Program-made: the position numbers and the translations under genes
In this document: positions 47,245-60,468 of the stretch, one piece after another
Layout of the letters: each line of letters opens with the position of its first letter
Position numbering within the stretch: the stretch's first letter is position 1
The notes under the pieces: model-generated
What the model saw: the letters and a program-made list of their open reading frames with translations, nothing else
Told to the model about the DNA's origin: nothing
The model's database searches: none
Origin: Cyrtodaria siliqua
Lineage: Eukaryota; Mollusca; Bivalvia; Adapedonta; Hiatellidae
Assembly: GCA_037043455.1 (NCBI GenBank)
Contig: JAWPHD010011230.1
Coordinates: 21,804-85,803, forward strand
Length of the DNA stretch: 64,000 nucleotides
Direction of reading: 5' to 3'

Positions 47245-50200
47245 CCAGCCATACTGAGAGAATGACTGACCCTGACAAGCCGTACTGAGAGAATGGCTGA
47301 CCTGACCAGCCATACTGAGAGAATGACTGACCTGACCAGCCATACTGAGAGAATGACTAACCTGACAAGCCATACTGAGAGAATGGCTGACCTGACAAGT
47401 CATACTGAGAGAATGGCTGACCTGACAAGCCGTACTGAGAGAATGACTGACCTGACAAGCCGTACTGAGAGAATGACTGACCTGACAAGCGTACTGAGAG
47501 AATGACTGACCTGACAAGTCATACTGAGAGAATGGCTGACCTGACAAGTCATACTGAGAGAATGGCTGACCTGACCAGCCATACTGAGAGAATGGCTGAC
47601 CTGACAAGCCATACTGAGAGAATGGCTGACCTGACAAGTCATACTGAGAGAATGACTGACCTGACAAGCCATACTGAGAGAATGACTGACCTGACAAGCC
47701 ATACTGAGAGAATGGCTGACCTGACAAGCCGTACTGAGAGAATGACTGACCTGACCAGCCATACTGAGAGAATGGCTGACCTGACAAGCCATACTGAGAG
47801 AATGGCTGACCTAACAAGTCATACTGAGAGAATGACTGACCTGACCAGCCATACTGAGAGAATGACTAACCTGACAAGCCATACTGAGAGAATGGCTGAC
47901 CTGACCAGCCATACTGAGAGAATGACTGACCTGACAAGCCGTACTGAGAGAATGGCTGACCTGACCAGCCATACTGAGAGAATGACTGACCTGACCAGCC
48001 ATACTGAGAGAATGACTAACCTGACAAGCCATACTGAGAGAATGGCTGACCTGACAAGTCATACTGAGAGAATGGCTGACCTGACAAGCCGTACTGAGAG
48101 AATGACTGACCTGACAAGCCGTACTGAGAGAATGACTGACCTGACAAGCCGTACTGAGAGAATGACTGACCTGACAAGTCATACTGAGAGAATGGCTGAC
48201 CTGACAAGTCATACTGAGAGAATGGCTGACCTGACCAGCCATACTGAGAGAATGGCTGACCTGACAAGCCATACTGAGAGAATGGCTGACCTGACAAGTC
48301 ATACTGAGAGAATGACTGACCTGACAAGCCATACTGAGAGAATGACTGACCTGACAAGCCATACTGAGAGAATGGCTGACCTGACAAGCCGTACTGAGAG
48401 AATGACTGACCTGACCAGCCATACTGAGAGAATGGCTAACCTGACAAGCCATTCTGAGAGAATGGCTGACCTGACAAGTCATACTGAGAGAATGACTGAC
48501 CTGACAAGTCATACTGAGAGAATGGCTGACCTGACAAGCCGTACTGAGAGAATGACTGACCTGACAAGCCATTCTGAGAGAATGGCTGACCTGACCAGCC
48601 ATACTGAGAGAATGACTGACCTGACAAGCCGTACTGAGAGAATGACTGACCTGACAAGTCATACTGAGAGAATGACTGACCTGACCAGCCATACTGAGAG
48701 AATGACTGACCTGACAAGCCGTACTGAGAGAATAACTGACCTGACAAGCCGTACTGAGAAAATGACTGACCTGACAAGTCGTACTGAGAGAATGGCTGAC
48801 CTGACAAGTCATACTGAGAGAATGGCTGACCTGACAAGCCATACTGAGAGAATGGCTGACCTGACAAGCCATACTGAGAGAATGGCTGACCTGACAAGCC
48901 GTACTGAGAGAATGGCTGACCTGACAAGTCGTACTGAGAGAATGGCTGACCTGACAAGTCGTACTGAGAGAATGGCTGACCTGACCAGCCATACTGAGAG
49001 AATGGCTGACCTGACAAGCCATACTGAGAGAATGGCTGACCTGACAAGTCATACTGAGAGAATGGCTGACCTGACAAGCCATACTGAGAGAATGGCTGAT
49101 CTGACAAGCCATACTGAGAGAATGGCTGACCTGACAAGCCGTACTGAGAGAATGGCTGACCTGACAAGCCATACTGAGAGAATGGCTGACCTGACAAGTC
49201 ATACTGAGAGAATGACTGACCTGACAAGCCATACTGAGAGAATGACTGACCTGACAAGCCGTACTGAGAGAATGACTGACCTGACAAGCCGTACTGAGAG
49301 AATGGCTGACCTGACCAGCCGTACTGAGAGAATGGCTGACCTGACAAGTCATACTGAGAGAATGGCTGACCTGACAAGCCATACTGAGAGAATGGCTGAC
49401 CTGACAACCAGCCGTACTGAGAGAATGACTGACCTGACAAGCCGTACTGAGAGAATGGCTGACCTGACCAGCCATACTGAGAGAATGGCTGACCTGACAA
49501 GCCGTACTGAGAGAATGACTGACCTGACAAGTCGTACTGAGAGAATGGCTGACCTGACCAGCCATACTGAGAGAATGACTGACCTGACAAGCCGTACTGA
49601 GAGAATGGCTAACCTGACAAGCCGTACTGAGAGAATGGCTAACCTGACAAGCCGTACTGAGAGAATGGCTAACCTGACAAGCCGTACTGAGAGAATGACT
49701 GACCTGACCAGCCATACTGAGAGAATGGCTGACCTGACAAGTCATACTGAGAGAATGGCTGACCTGACAAGCCGTACTGAGAGAATGACTGACCTGACAA
49801 GCCGTACTGAGAGAATGACTGACCTGACAAGCCATACTGAGAGAATGGCTGACCTGACAAGTCATACTGAGAGAATGGCTAACCTGACAAGCCGTACTGA
49901 GAGAATGACTGACCTGACAAGCCATACTGAGAGAATGACTGACCTGACAAGCCGTACTGAGAGAATGGCTGACCTGACCAGCCATACTGAGAGAATGGCT
50001 GACCTGACAAGTCATACTGAGAGAATGGCTGACCTGACAAGCCGTACTGAGAGAATGACTGACCTGACAAGCCGTACTGAGAGAATGACTGACCTGACAA
50101 GCCGTACTGAGAGAATGACTGACCTGACAAGTCATACTGAGAGAATGGCTGACCTGACAAGTCATACTGAGAGAATGGCTGACCTGACCAGCCATACTGA

Positions 50201-53200
50201 GAGAATGGCTGACCTGACAAGCCATACTGAGAGAATGGCTGACCTGACAAGTCATACTGAGAGAATGACTGACCTGACAAGCCATACTGAGAGAATGACT
50301 GACCTGACAAGCCATACTGAGAGAATGGCTGACCTGACAAGCCGTACTGAGAGAATGACTGACCTGACCAGCCATACTGAGAGAATGGCTAACCTGACAA
50401 GCCATTCTGAGAGAATGGCTGACCTGACAAGTCATACTGAGAGAATGACTGACCTGACAAGTCATACTGAGAGAATGGCTGACCTGACAAGCCGTACTGA
50501 GAGAATGACTGACCTGACAAGCCATTCTGAGAGAATGGCTGACCTGACCAGCCATACTGAGAGAATGACTGACCTGACAAGCCGTACTGAGAGAATGACT
50601 GACCTGACAAGTCATACTGAGAGAATGACTGACCTGACCAGCCATACTGAGAGAATGACTGACCTGACAAGCCGTACTGAGAGAATGACTGACCTGACAA
50701 GCCGTACTGAGAAAATGACTGACCTGACAAGTCGTACTGAGAGAATGGCTGACCTGACAAGTCATACTGAGAGAATGGCTGACCTGACAAGCCATACTGA
50801 GAGAATGGCTGACCTGACAAGCCATACTGAGAGAATGGCTGACCTGACAAGCCGTACTGAGAGAATGGCTGACCTGACAAGTCGTACTGAGAGAATGGCT
50901 GACCTGACAAGTCGTACTGAGAGAATGGCTGACCTGACCAGCTATACTGAGAGAATGGCTGACCTGACAAGCCATACTGAGAGAATGGCTGACCTGACAA
51001 GTCATACTGAGAGAATGGCTGACCTGACAAGACATACTGAGAGAATGGCTGATCTGACAAGCCATACTGAGAGAATGGCTGACCTGACAAGCCGTACTGA
51101 GAGAATGGCTGACCTGACAAGCCATACTGAGAGAATGGCTGACCTGACAAGTCATACTGAGAGAATGACTGACCTGACAAGCCATACTGAGAGAATGACT
51201 GACCTGACAAGCCGTACTGAGAGAATGACTGACCTGACAAGCCGTACTGAGAGAATGGCTGACCTGACCAGCCGTACTGAGAGAATGGCTGACCTGACAA
51301 GTCATACTGAGAGAATGGCTGACCTGACAAGCCATACTGAGAGAATGGCTGACCTGACAACCAGCCGTACTGAGAGAATGACTGACCTGACAAGCCGTAC
51401 TGAGAGAATGGCTGACCTGACCAGCCATACTGAGAGAATGGCTGACCTGACAAGCCGTACTGAGAGAATGACTGACCTGACAAGTCGTACTGAGAGAATG
51501 GCTGACCTGACCAGCCATACTGAGAGAATGACTGACCTGACAAGCCGTACTGAGAGAATGGCTAACCTGACAAGCCGTACTGAGAGAATGGCTAACCTGA
51601 CAAGCCGTACTAAGAGAATGGCTAACCTGACAAGCCGTACTGAGAGAATGACTGACCTGACCAGCCATACTGAGAGAATGGCTGACCTGACAAGTCATAC
51701 TGAGAGAATGGCTGACCTGACAAGCCGTACTGAGAGAATGACTGACCTGACAAGCCGTACTGAGAGAATGACTGACCTGACAAGCCATACTGAGAGAATG
51801 GCTGACCTGACAAGTCATACTGAGAGAATGGCTAACCTGACAAGCCGTACTGAGAGAATGACTGACCAGACAAGCCATACTGAGAGAATGACTGACCTGA
51901 CAAGCCGTACTGAGAGAATGGCTGACCTGACCAGCCATACTGAGAGAATGGCTGACCTGACAAGTCATACTGAGAGAATGGCTGACCTGACAAGCCGTAC
52001 TGAGAGAATGGCTGACCTGACCAGCCATACTGAGAGAATGACTGACCTGACCAGCCATACTGAGAGAATGACTGACCTGACATGTCATACTGAGAGAATG
52101 GCTAACCTGACAAGCCATACTGAGAGAATGACTGACCTGACCAGCCATACTGAGAGAATGACTGACCTGACAAGCCATACTGAGAGAATGGCTGACCTGA
52201 CCAGCCATACTGAGAGAATGACTGACCTGACAAGTCATACTGAGAGAATGGCTGACCTGACAAGCCGTACTGAGAGAATGACTGACCTGACCAGCCGTAC
52301 TGAGAGAATGACTGACATGACAAGCCATACTGAGAGAATGACTGACCTGACAAGCCGTACTGAGAGAATGGCTGACCTGACAAGTCATACTGAGAGAATG
52401 GCTGACCTGACCAGCCATACTGAGAGAATGACTGACCTGACCAGCCATACTGAGAGAATGACTAACCTGACAAGCCATACTGAGAGAATGGCTGACCTGA
52501 CCAGCCATACTGAGAGAATGACTGACCTGACAAGCCGTACTGAGAGAATGGCTGACCTGACCAGCCATACTGAGAGAATGACTGACCTGACCAGCCATAC
52601 TGAGAGAATGACTAACCTGACAAGCCATACTGAGAGAATGGCTGACCTGACAAGTCATACTGAGAGAATGGCTGACCTGACAAGCCGTACTGAGAGAATG
52701 ACTGACCTGACAAGCCGTACTGAGAGAACGACTGACCTGACAAGCCATACTGAAAGAATGGCTGACCTGACAAGCCATACTGAGAGAATGGCTAACCTGA
52801 CAAGCCGTACTGAGAGAATGACTGACCTGACAATCCATACTGAGAGAATGACTGACCTGACAAGCCGTACTGAGAGAATGGCTGACCTGACAAGTCATAC
52901 TGAGAGAATGGCTGACCTGACAAGCCATACTGAGAGAATGGCTGACCTGACAAGCCATTCTGAGAGAATGGCTGACCTGACAAGCCATACTGAGAGAATG
53001 ACTGACCTGACAAGCCATACTGAGAGAATGGCTGACCTGACAAGTCATACTGAGAGAATGACTGACCTGACCAGCCATACTGAGAGAATGACTAACCTGA
53101 CAAGCCATACTGAGAGAATGGCTGACCTGACCAGCCATACTGAGAGAATGGCTGACCTGACCAGCCATACTGAGAGAATGACTGACCTGACCAGCCATAC

Positions 53201-54430
53201 TGAGAGAATGACTAACCTGACAAGCCATACTGAGAGAATGGCTGACCTGACCAGCCATACTGAGAGAATGGCTGACCTGACAAGTCATACTGAGAGAATG
53301 GCTGACCTGACAAGCCGTACTGAGAGAATGGCTGACCTGACCAGCCATACTGAGAGAATGACTGACCTGACCAGCAATACTGAGAGAATGACTGACCTGA
53401 CATGTCATACTGAGAGAATGGCTAACCTGACAAGCCATACTGAGAGAATGACTGACCTGACCAGCCATACTGAGAGAATGACTGACCTGACAAGCCATAC
53501 TGAGAGAATGGCTGACCTGACCAGCCATACTGAGAGAATGACTGACCTGACAAGTCATACTGAGAGAATGGCTGACCTGACAAGCCGTACTGAGAGAATG
53601 ACTGACCTGACCAGCCGTACTGAGAGAATGACTGACCTGACAAGTCATACTGAGAGAATGACTGACCTGACAAGCCGTACTGAGAGAATGGCTGACCTGA
53701 CAAGTCATACTGAGAGAATGGCTGACCTGACCAGCCATACTGAGAGAATGACTGACCTGACCAGCCATACTGAGAGAATGACTAACCTGACAAGCCATAC
53801 TGAGAGAATGGCTGACCTGACCAGCCATACTGAGAGAATGACTGACCTGACAAGCCGTACTGAGAGAATGGCTGACCTGACCAGCCATGCTGAGAGAATG
53901 ACTGACCTGACCAGCCATACTGAGAGAATGACTAACCTGACAAGCCATACTGAGAGAATGGCTGACCTGACAAGTCATACTGAGAGAATGGCTGACCTGA
54001 CAAGCCGTACTGAGAGAATGACTGACCTGACAAGCCGTACTGAGAGAATGACTGACCTGACAAGCCATACTGAAAGAATGGCTGACCTGACAAGCCATAC
54101 TGAGAGAATGGCTAACCTGACAAGCCGTACTGAGAGAATGACTGACCTGACAATCCATACTGAGAGAATGACTGACCTGACAAGCCGTACTGAGAGAATG
54201 GCTGACCTGACAAGTCATACTGAGAGAATGGCTGACCTGACAAGCCATACTGAGAGAATGGCTGACCTGACAAGCCATTCTGAGAGAATGGCTGACCTGA
54301 CAAGCCATACTGAGAGAATGACTGACCTGACAAGTCATACTGAGAGAATGGCTGACCTGACAAGCCGTACTGAGAGAATGACTGACCTGACAAGCCATTC
54401 TGAGAGAATGGCTGACCTGACCAGCCATAC
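47151..54430 (+). repeat. Large duplicated block, copy of 36.8-44.5 kb
   Basis: This is the second copy, 17 units shorter. It carries private changes that the other copy lacks: GACCAGACAAG near 51,867, GAACGACTG near 52,728 and CATGCTGAG near 53,888. The other copy has GCCTTACT near 39,207 and GAATAGCTG near 43,993. The few changes imply recent duplication. Confidence 0.8.
47220..47491 (+). other. First frame-breaking cluster in the array
   Basis: Three one-base changes occur within 272 bases: a C missing at 47,220/47,221, an extra C making CCC at 47,270-47,272, and a C missing at 47,490/47,491. They end the long plus frame and together shorten a local 660-base repeat copy to 659 bases. Matching units in the copies near 36.8 and 45.1 kb lack these changes, so they arose in this copy or in its sequencing. 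Confidence 0.85.
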
Positions 54431-54464
54431 TGAGAGAATGACTGACCTGACCAAGCCGTACTGA
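47502..54464 (+). other. Decapeptide frame reopened; 2,320-codon open stretch
   Basis: After the 47.2-47.5 kb lesions, the same M(A/T)DLTS(H/R)TER frame is open again for 2,320 codons. It ends just after the one-base insertion near 54,452. It has the same composition as the upstream frame, and much of it is a near copy of about 37.1-44.5 kb. There is no new start context: the ATG at 47,502 is simply the next repeat-unit Met. Treated as an open stretch of satellite, not a separate gene. Confidence 0.6.
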
Positions 54465-57400
54465 GAGAATGACTGACCTGACAAGTCATACTGAGAGAAT
54501 GGCTGACCTGACCAGCCATACTGAGAGAATGACTGACCTGACAAGCCGTACTGAGAGAATGACTGACCTACAAGCGTACTGAGAGAATGACTGACCTGAC
54601 AAGTCATACTGAGAGAATGGCTGACCTGACAAGTCATACTGAGAGAATGGCTGACCTGACAAGCCATACTGAGAGAATGGCTGACCTGACAAGCCATACT
54701 GAGAGAATGACTGACCTGACAAGCCGTACTGAGAGAATGACTGACCTGACAAGTCATACTGAGAGAATGGCTGACCTGACAAGTCATACTGAGAGAATGG
54801 CTGACCTGACCAGCCATACTGAGAGAATGGCTGACCTGACAAGCCATACTGAGAGAATGGCTGACCTGACAAGTCATACTGAGAGAATGACTGACCTGAC
54901 CAGCCATACTGAGAGAATGACTAACCTGACAAGCCATACTGAGAGAATGGCTGACCTGACCAGCCATACTGAGAGAATGACTGACCTGACAAGCCGTACT
55001 GAGAATGGCTGACCTGACCAGCCATACTGAGAGAATGACTGACCTGACCAGCCATACTGAGAGAATGACTAACCTGACAAGCCATACTGAGAGAATGGCT
55101 GACCTGACAAGCATACTGAGAGAATGGCTGACCTGACAAGCCGTACTGAGAGAATGACTGACCTGACAAGCCGTACTGAGAGAATGACTGACCTGACAAG
55201 CCATACTGAAAGAATGGGCTGACCTTGACAAACCATACTGAGAGAATGGCTACCTGACAAGCCGTACTGAGAATGACTGACCTGACAAGCCATACTGAGA
55301 GAATGACTGACCTGACAAGCCATACTGAGAGAATGGCTGACCTGACAAGTCATACTGAGAGAATGGCTGACCTGGCAAGCCATACTGAGAGAATGGCTGA
55401 CCTGACAAGCCATTCTGAGAGAATGGCTGACCTGACAAGCCATTCTGAGAGAATGGCTGACCTGACAAGTCATACTGAGAGAATGACTGACCTGACAAGT
55501 CATACTGAGAGAATGGCTGACCTGACAGCCGTACTGAGAGAATGACTGACCTGACAAGCCATTCTGAGAGAATGGCTGACCTGACCAGCCATACTGAGAG
55601 AATGACTGACCTGACAAGCCGTACTGAGAGAATGACTGACCTGACAAGCCGTACTGAGAGAATGGCTAACCTGACAAGCCCGTACTGAGAGAATGGCTAA
55701 CCTGACAAGCCGTACTGAGAGAATGGCTAACCTGACAAGCCGTACTGAGAGAATGACTGACCTGACCAGCCATACTGAGAGAATGGCTGACCTGACAAGT
55801 CATACTGAGAGAATGGCTGACCTGACAAGCCGTGCTGAGAGAATGACTGACCTGACAAGCCGTACTGAGAGAATGACTGACCTGACAAGCCATACTGAGA
55901 GAATGGCTGACCTGACAAGTCATACTGAGAGAATGGCTAACCTGACAAGCCGTACTGAGAGAATGACTGACCTGACAAGCCATACTGAGAGAATGACTGA
56001 CCTGACAAGCCGTACTGAGAGAATGGCTGACCTGACCAGCCATACTGAGAGAATGGCTGACCTGACAAGTCATACTGAGAGAATGGCTGACCTGACAAGC
56101 CGTACTGAGAGAATGGCTGACCTGACCAGCCATACTGAGAGAATGACTGACCTGACCAGCCATACTGAGAGAATGACTGACCTGACATGTCATACTGAGA
56201 GAATGGCTAACCTGACAAGCCATACTGAGAGAATGACTGACCTGACCAGCCATACTGAGAGAATGACTGACCTGACAAGCCATACTGAGAGAATGGCTGA
56301 CCTGACCAGCCATACTGAGAGAATGACTGACCTGACAAGTCATACTGAGAGAATGGCTGACCTGACAAGCCGTACTGAGAGAATGACTGACCTGACCAGC
56401 CGTACTGAGAGAATGACTGACCTGACAAGCCATACTGAGAGAATGACTGACCTGACAAGCCGTACTGAGAGAATGGCTAACCTGACAAGTCATACTGAGA
56501 GAATGGCTGACCTGACCAGCCATACTGAGAGAATGACTGACCTGACCAGCCATACTGAGAGAATGACTAACCTGACAAGCCATACTGAGAGAATGGCTGA
56601 CCTGACCAGCCATACTGAGAGAATGACTGACCTGACAAGCCGTACTGAGAGAATGGCTGACCTGACCAGCCATACTGAGAGAATGACTGACCTGACCAGC
56701 CATACTGAGAGAATGACTAACCTGACAAGCCATACTGAGAGAATGGCTGACCTGACAAGTCATACTGAGAGAATGGCTGACCTGACAAGCCGTACTGAGA
56801 GAATGACTGACCTGACAAGCCGTACTGAGAGAATGACTGACCTGACAAGCCATACTGAGAGAATGGCTAACCTGACAAGCCGTACTGAGAGAATGACTGA
56901 CCTGACAATCCATACTGAGAGAATGACTGACCTGACAAGCCGTACTGAGAGAATGGCTGACCTGACAAGTCATACTGAGAGAATGGCTGACCTGACAAGC
57001 CATACTGAGAGAATGGCTGACCTGACAAGCCATTCTGAGAGAATGGCTGACCTGACAAGCCATACTGAGAGAATGACTGACCTGACAAGTCATACTGAGA
57101 GAATGGCTGACCTGACAAGCCGTACTGAGAGAATGACTGACCTGACAAGCCATTCTGAGAGAATGGCTGACCTGACCAGCCATACTGAGAGAATGACTGA
57201 CCTGACAAGCCGTACTGAGAGAATGACTGACCTGACAAGTCATACTGAGAGAATGGCTGACCTGACCAGCCTACTGAGAGAATGACTGACCTGAAAAGCC
57301 GTACTGAGAGAATGACTGACCTGACAAGCCGTACTGAGAGAATGACTGACCTGACAAGTCATACTGAGAGAATGGCTGACCTGACAAGTCATACTGAGAG

Positions 57401-58419
57401 AATGGCTGACCTGACAAGCCATACTGAGAGAATGGCTGACCTGACAAGCCATACTGAGAGAATGACTGACCTGACAAGCCGTACTGAGAGAATGACTGAC
57501 CTGACAAGTCATACTGAGAGAATGGCTGACCCTGACAAGTCATACTGAGAGAATGGCTGACCTGACCAGCCATACTGAGAGAATGGCTGACCTGACAAGC
57601 CATACTGAGAGAATGGCTGACCTGACAAGTCATACTGAGAGAATGACTGACCTGACCAGCCATACTGAGAGAATGACTAACCTGACAAGCCATACTGAGA
57701 GAATGGCTGACCTGACCAGCCATACTGAGAGAATGGCTGACCTGACCAGCCATACTGAGAGAATGACTGACCTGACCAGCCATACTGAGAGAATGACTAA
57801 CCTGACAAGCCATACTGAGAGAATGGCTGATCTGACCAGCCATACTGAGAGAATGGCTGACCTGACAAGTCATACTGAGAGAATGCTGACCTGACAAGCC
57901 GTACTGAGAGAATGGCTGACCTGACCAGCCATACTGAGAGAATGACTGACCTGACCAGCCATACTGAGAGAATGACTGACCTGACATGTCATACTGAGAG
58001 AATGGCTAACCTGACAAGCCATACTGAGAGAATGACTGACCTGACCAGCCATACTGAGAGAATGACTGACCTGACAAGCCATACTGAGAGAATGGCTGAC
58101 CTGACCAGCCATACTGAGAGAATGACTGACCTGACAAGTCATACTGAGAGAATGGCTGACCTGACAAGCCGTACTGAGAGAATGACTGACCTGACCAGCC
58201 GTACTGAGAGAATGACTGACCTGACAAGCCATACTGAGAGAATGACTGACCTGACAAGCCGTACTGAGAGAATGGCTGACCTGACAAGTCATACTGAGAG
58301 AATGGCTGACCTGACCAGCCATACTGAGAGAATGACTGACCTGACCAGCCATACTGAGAGAATGACTAACCTGACAAGCCATACTGAGAGAATGGCTGAC
58401 CTGACACAGCCATACTGAG

Positions 58420-58422
58420 TGA
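58420..58422 (+). other. In-register TGA in a repeat unit (AGA to TGA)
   Basis: GAGAGAATG reads GAGTGAATG here, turning the Arg codon of the unit into TGA. The change lies in the indel-rich segment, next to an extra A near 58,406 and an extra C near 58,431. No such nonsense change is seen in the first 47 kb. Confidence 0.85.
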
Positions 58423-59356
58423 ATGACTGACCCTGACAAGCCGTACTGAGAGAATGGCTGACCTGACCAAGCCATACTGAAGAGAATGACTGACCTGACC
58501 AGCCATACTGAGAGAATGACTAACCTGACAAGCCATACTGAGAGAATGGCTGACCTGACAAGTCATACTGAGAGAATGGCTGACCTGACAAGCCGTACTG
58601 AGAGAATGACTGACCTGACAAGCCGTACTGAGAGAATGAACTGACCTGACAAGCCGTACTGAAGAGAATGGCTGACCTGACAAGCCATACTGAGAGAATG
58701 GCTGAACCTGACAAGCCGTACTGAGAGAATGACTGACCTGACAATCCATACTGAGAGAATGACTGACCTGACAAGCCGTACTGAGAGAATGGCTGACCTG
58801 ACAAGTCATACTGAGAGAATGGCTGACCTGACAAGCCATACTGAGAGAATGGCTGACCTGACAAGCCATTCTGAGAGAATGGCTGACCTGACAAGCCATA
58901 CTGAGAGAATGACTGACCTGACAAGTCATACTGAGAGAATGGCTGACCTGACAAGCCGTACTGAGAGAATGACTGACCTGACAAGCCATTCTGAGAGAAT
59001 GGCTGACCTGACCAGCCATACTGAGAGAATGACTGACCTGACAAGCCGTACTGAGAGAATGACTGACCTGACAAGTCATACTGAGAGAATGGCTGACCTG
59101 ACAAGCCGTACTGAGAGAATGACTGACCTGACCAGCCGTACTGAGAGAATGACTGACCTGACAAGCCATACTGAGAGAATGACTGACCTGACAAGCCGTA
59201 CTGAGAGAATGGCTGACCTGACAAGTCATACTGAGAGAATGGCTGACCTGACCAGCCATACTGAGAGAATGACTGACCTGACCAAGCCATACTGAGAGAA
59301 TGACTAACCTGACAAGCCATACTGAGAGAATGGCTGACCTGACCAGCCATACTGAG

Positions 59357-59359
59357 TGA
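59357..59359 (+). other. Second in-register TGA (AGA to TGA)
   Basis: The same A to T change as at 58,420 recurs here about 0.94 kb later, again in a unit followed by GACTGACCTG. The two could be copies of one event or two errors in one context. Confidence 0.85.
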
Positions 59360-60468
59360 ATGACTGACCTGACAAGCCGTACTGAGAGAATGGCTGACCT
59401 GACCAGCCATACTGAGAGAATGACTGACCTGACCAGCCATACTGAGAGAATGACTAACCTGACAAGCCATACTGAGAGAATGGCTGACCTGACAAGTCAT
59501 ACTGAGAGAATGGCTGACCTGACAAGCCGTACTGAGAGAATGACTGACCTGACAAGCCGTACTGAGAGAATAACTGACCTGACAAGCCGTACTGAAGAAT
59601 GGCTGACCTGACAAGCCATACTGAGAGAATGGCTAACCTGACAAGCCGTACTGAGAGAATGACTGACCTGACAATCCATACTGAGAGAATGACTGACCTG
59701 ACAAGCCGTACTGAGAGAATGGCTGACCTGACAAGTCATACTGAGAGAATGCTGACCTGACAAGCCATACTGAGAGAATGGCTGACCTGACAAGCCATTC
59801 TGAGAGAATGGCTGACCTGACAAGCCATACTGAGAGAATGACTGACCTGACAAGTCATACTGAGAGATGGCTGACCTGACAAGCCGTACTGAGAGAATGA
59901 CTGACCTGACAAGCCATTCTGAGAGAATGGCTGACCTGACCAGCCATACTGAGAGAATGACTGACCTGACAAGCCGTACTGAGAGAATGACTGACCTGAC
60001 AAGTCATACTGAGAGAATGGCTGACCTGACCAGCCATACTGAGAGAATGACTGACCTGACAAGCCGTACTGAGAGAATGACTGACCTGACAAGCCGTACT
60101 GAGAGAATGACTGACCTGACAAGTCATACTGAGAGAATGGCTGACCTGACAAGTCATACTGAGAGAATGGCTGACCTGACAAGCCATACTGAGAGAATGG
60201 CTGACCTGACAAGCCATACTGAGAGAATGGACTGACCTGACAAGCCGTACTGAGAGAATGACTGACCTGACAAGTCATACTGAGAGAATGGCTGACCTGA
60301 CAAGTCATACTGAGAGAATGGCTGACCTGACCAGCCATACTGAGAGAATGGCTGACCTGACAAGCCATACTGAGAGAATGGCTGACCTGACAAGTCATAC
60401 TGAGAGAATGACTGACCTGACCAGCCATACTGAGAGAATGACTAACCCTGACAAGCCATACTGAGAGA

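Larger units (their letters stand above)
1864..57989 (+). repeat. Nineteen ACATGT-marked units
   Basis: A rare unit variant, ACATGTCAT, gives Cys in the plus frame and a six-base palindrome absent from other units. I find it at 1,864, 2,674, 6,727, 7,537, 9,127, 17,563, 18,373, 22,426, 23,236, 24,826, 25,636, 28,936, 35,119, 41,695, 43,525, 52,080, 53,400, 56,185 and 57,984. The spacings report the higher-order periods directly: 810, 4,863, 1,590 and 15,699. Confidence 0.85.
54440..60450 (+). other. Indel-rich segment of the array
   Basis: About 27 one- or two-base indels break the 30-base register here. Examples are an extra base at 54,452, two losses at 54,569-54,575, two-base losses near 55,004, 55,251 and 55,268, an extra C at 55,680, losses at 57,271 and 57,885, and extra bases at 58,406, 58,431, 58,469, 58,481, 58,640, 58,672, 58,706, 59,283, 60,230 and 60,447. 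The decapeptide frame survives only in pieces, the longest being 55,693-57,285. Several changes lengthen or shorten CC or GG runs. Either local read error or decay of an older part of the array could explain this. Confidence 0.85.

Noticed and set aside
19..47244. Pentapeptide-repeat protein (A(D/N)LXX family)
   Set aside because: ADLTS fits the pattern once per ten residues, but the alternate five (HTERM) does not, so a continuous pentapeptide helix is not supported.
19..47244. Coiled-coil fibre
   Set aside because: Met and Leu recur with spacing 3 then 7. A ten-residue period equals a heptad plus three in every repeat, which would overwind a coiled coil continuously and lacks enough hydrophobic positions.
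55693..57285. Separate gene within the indel-rich zone
   Set aside because: It is a fragment of the same decapeptide frame between two indels and is a copy of 41.2-42.8 kb sequence.
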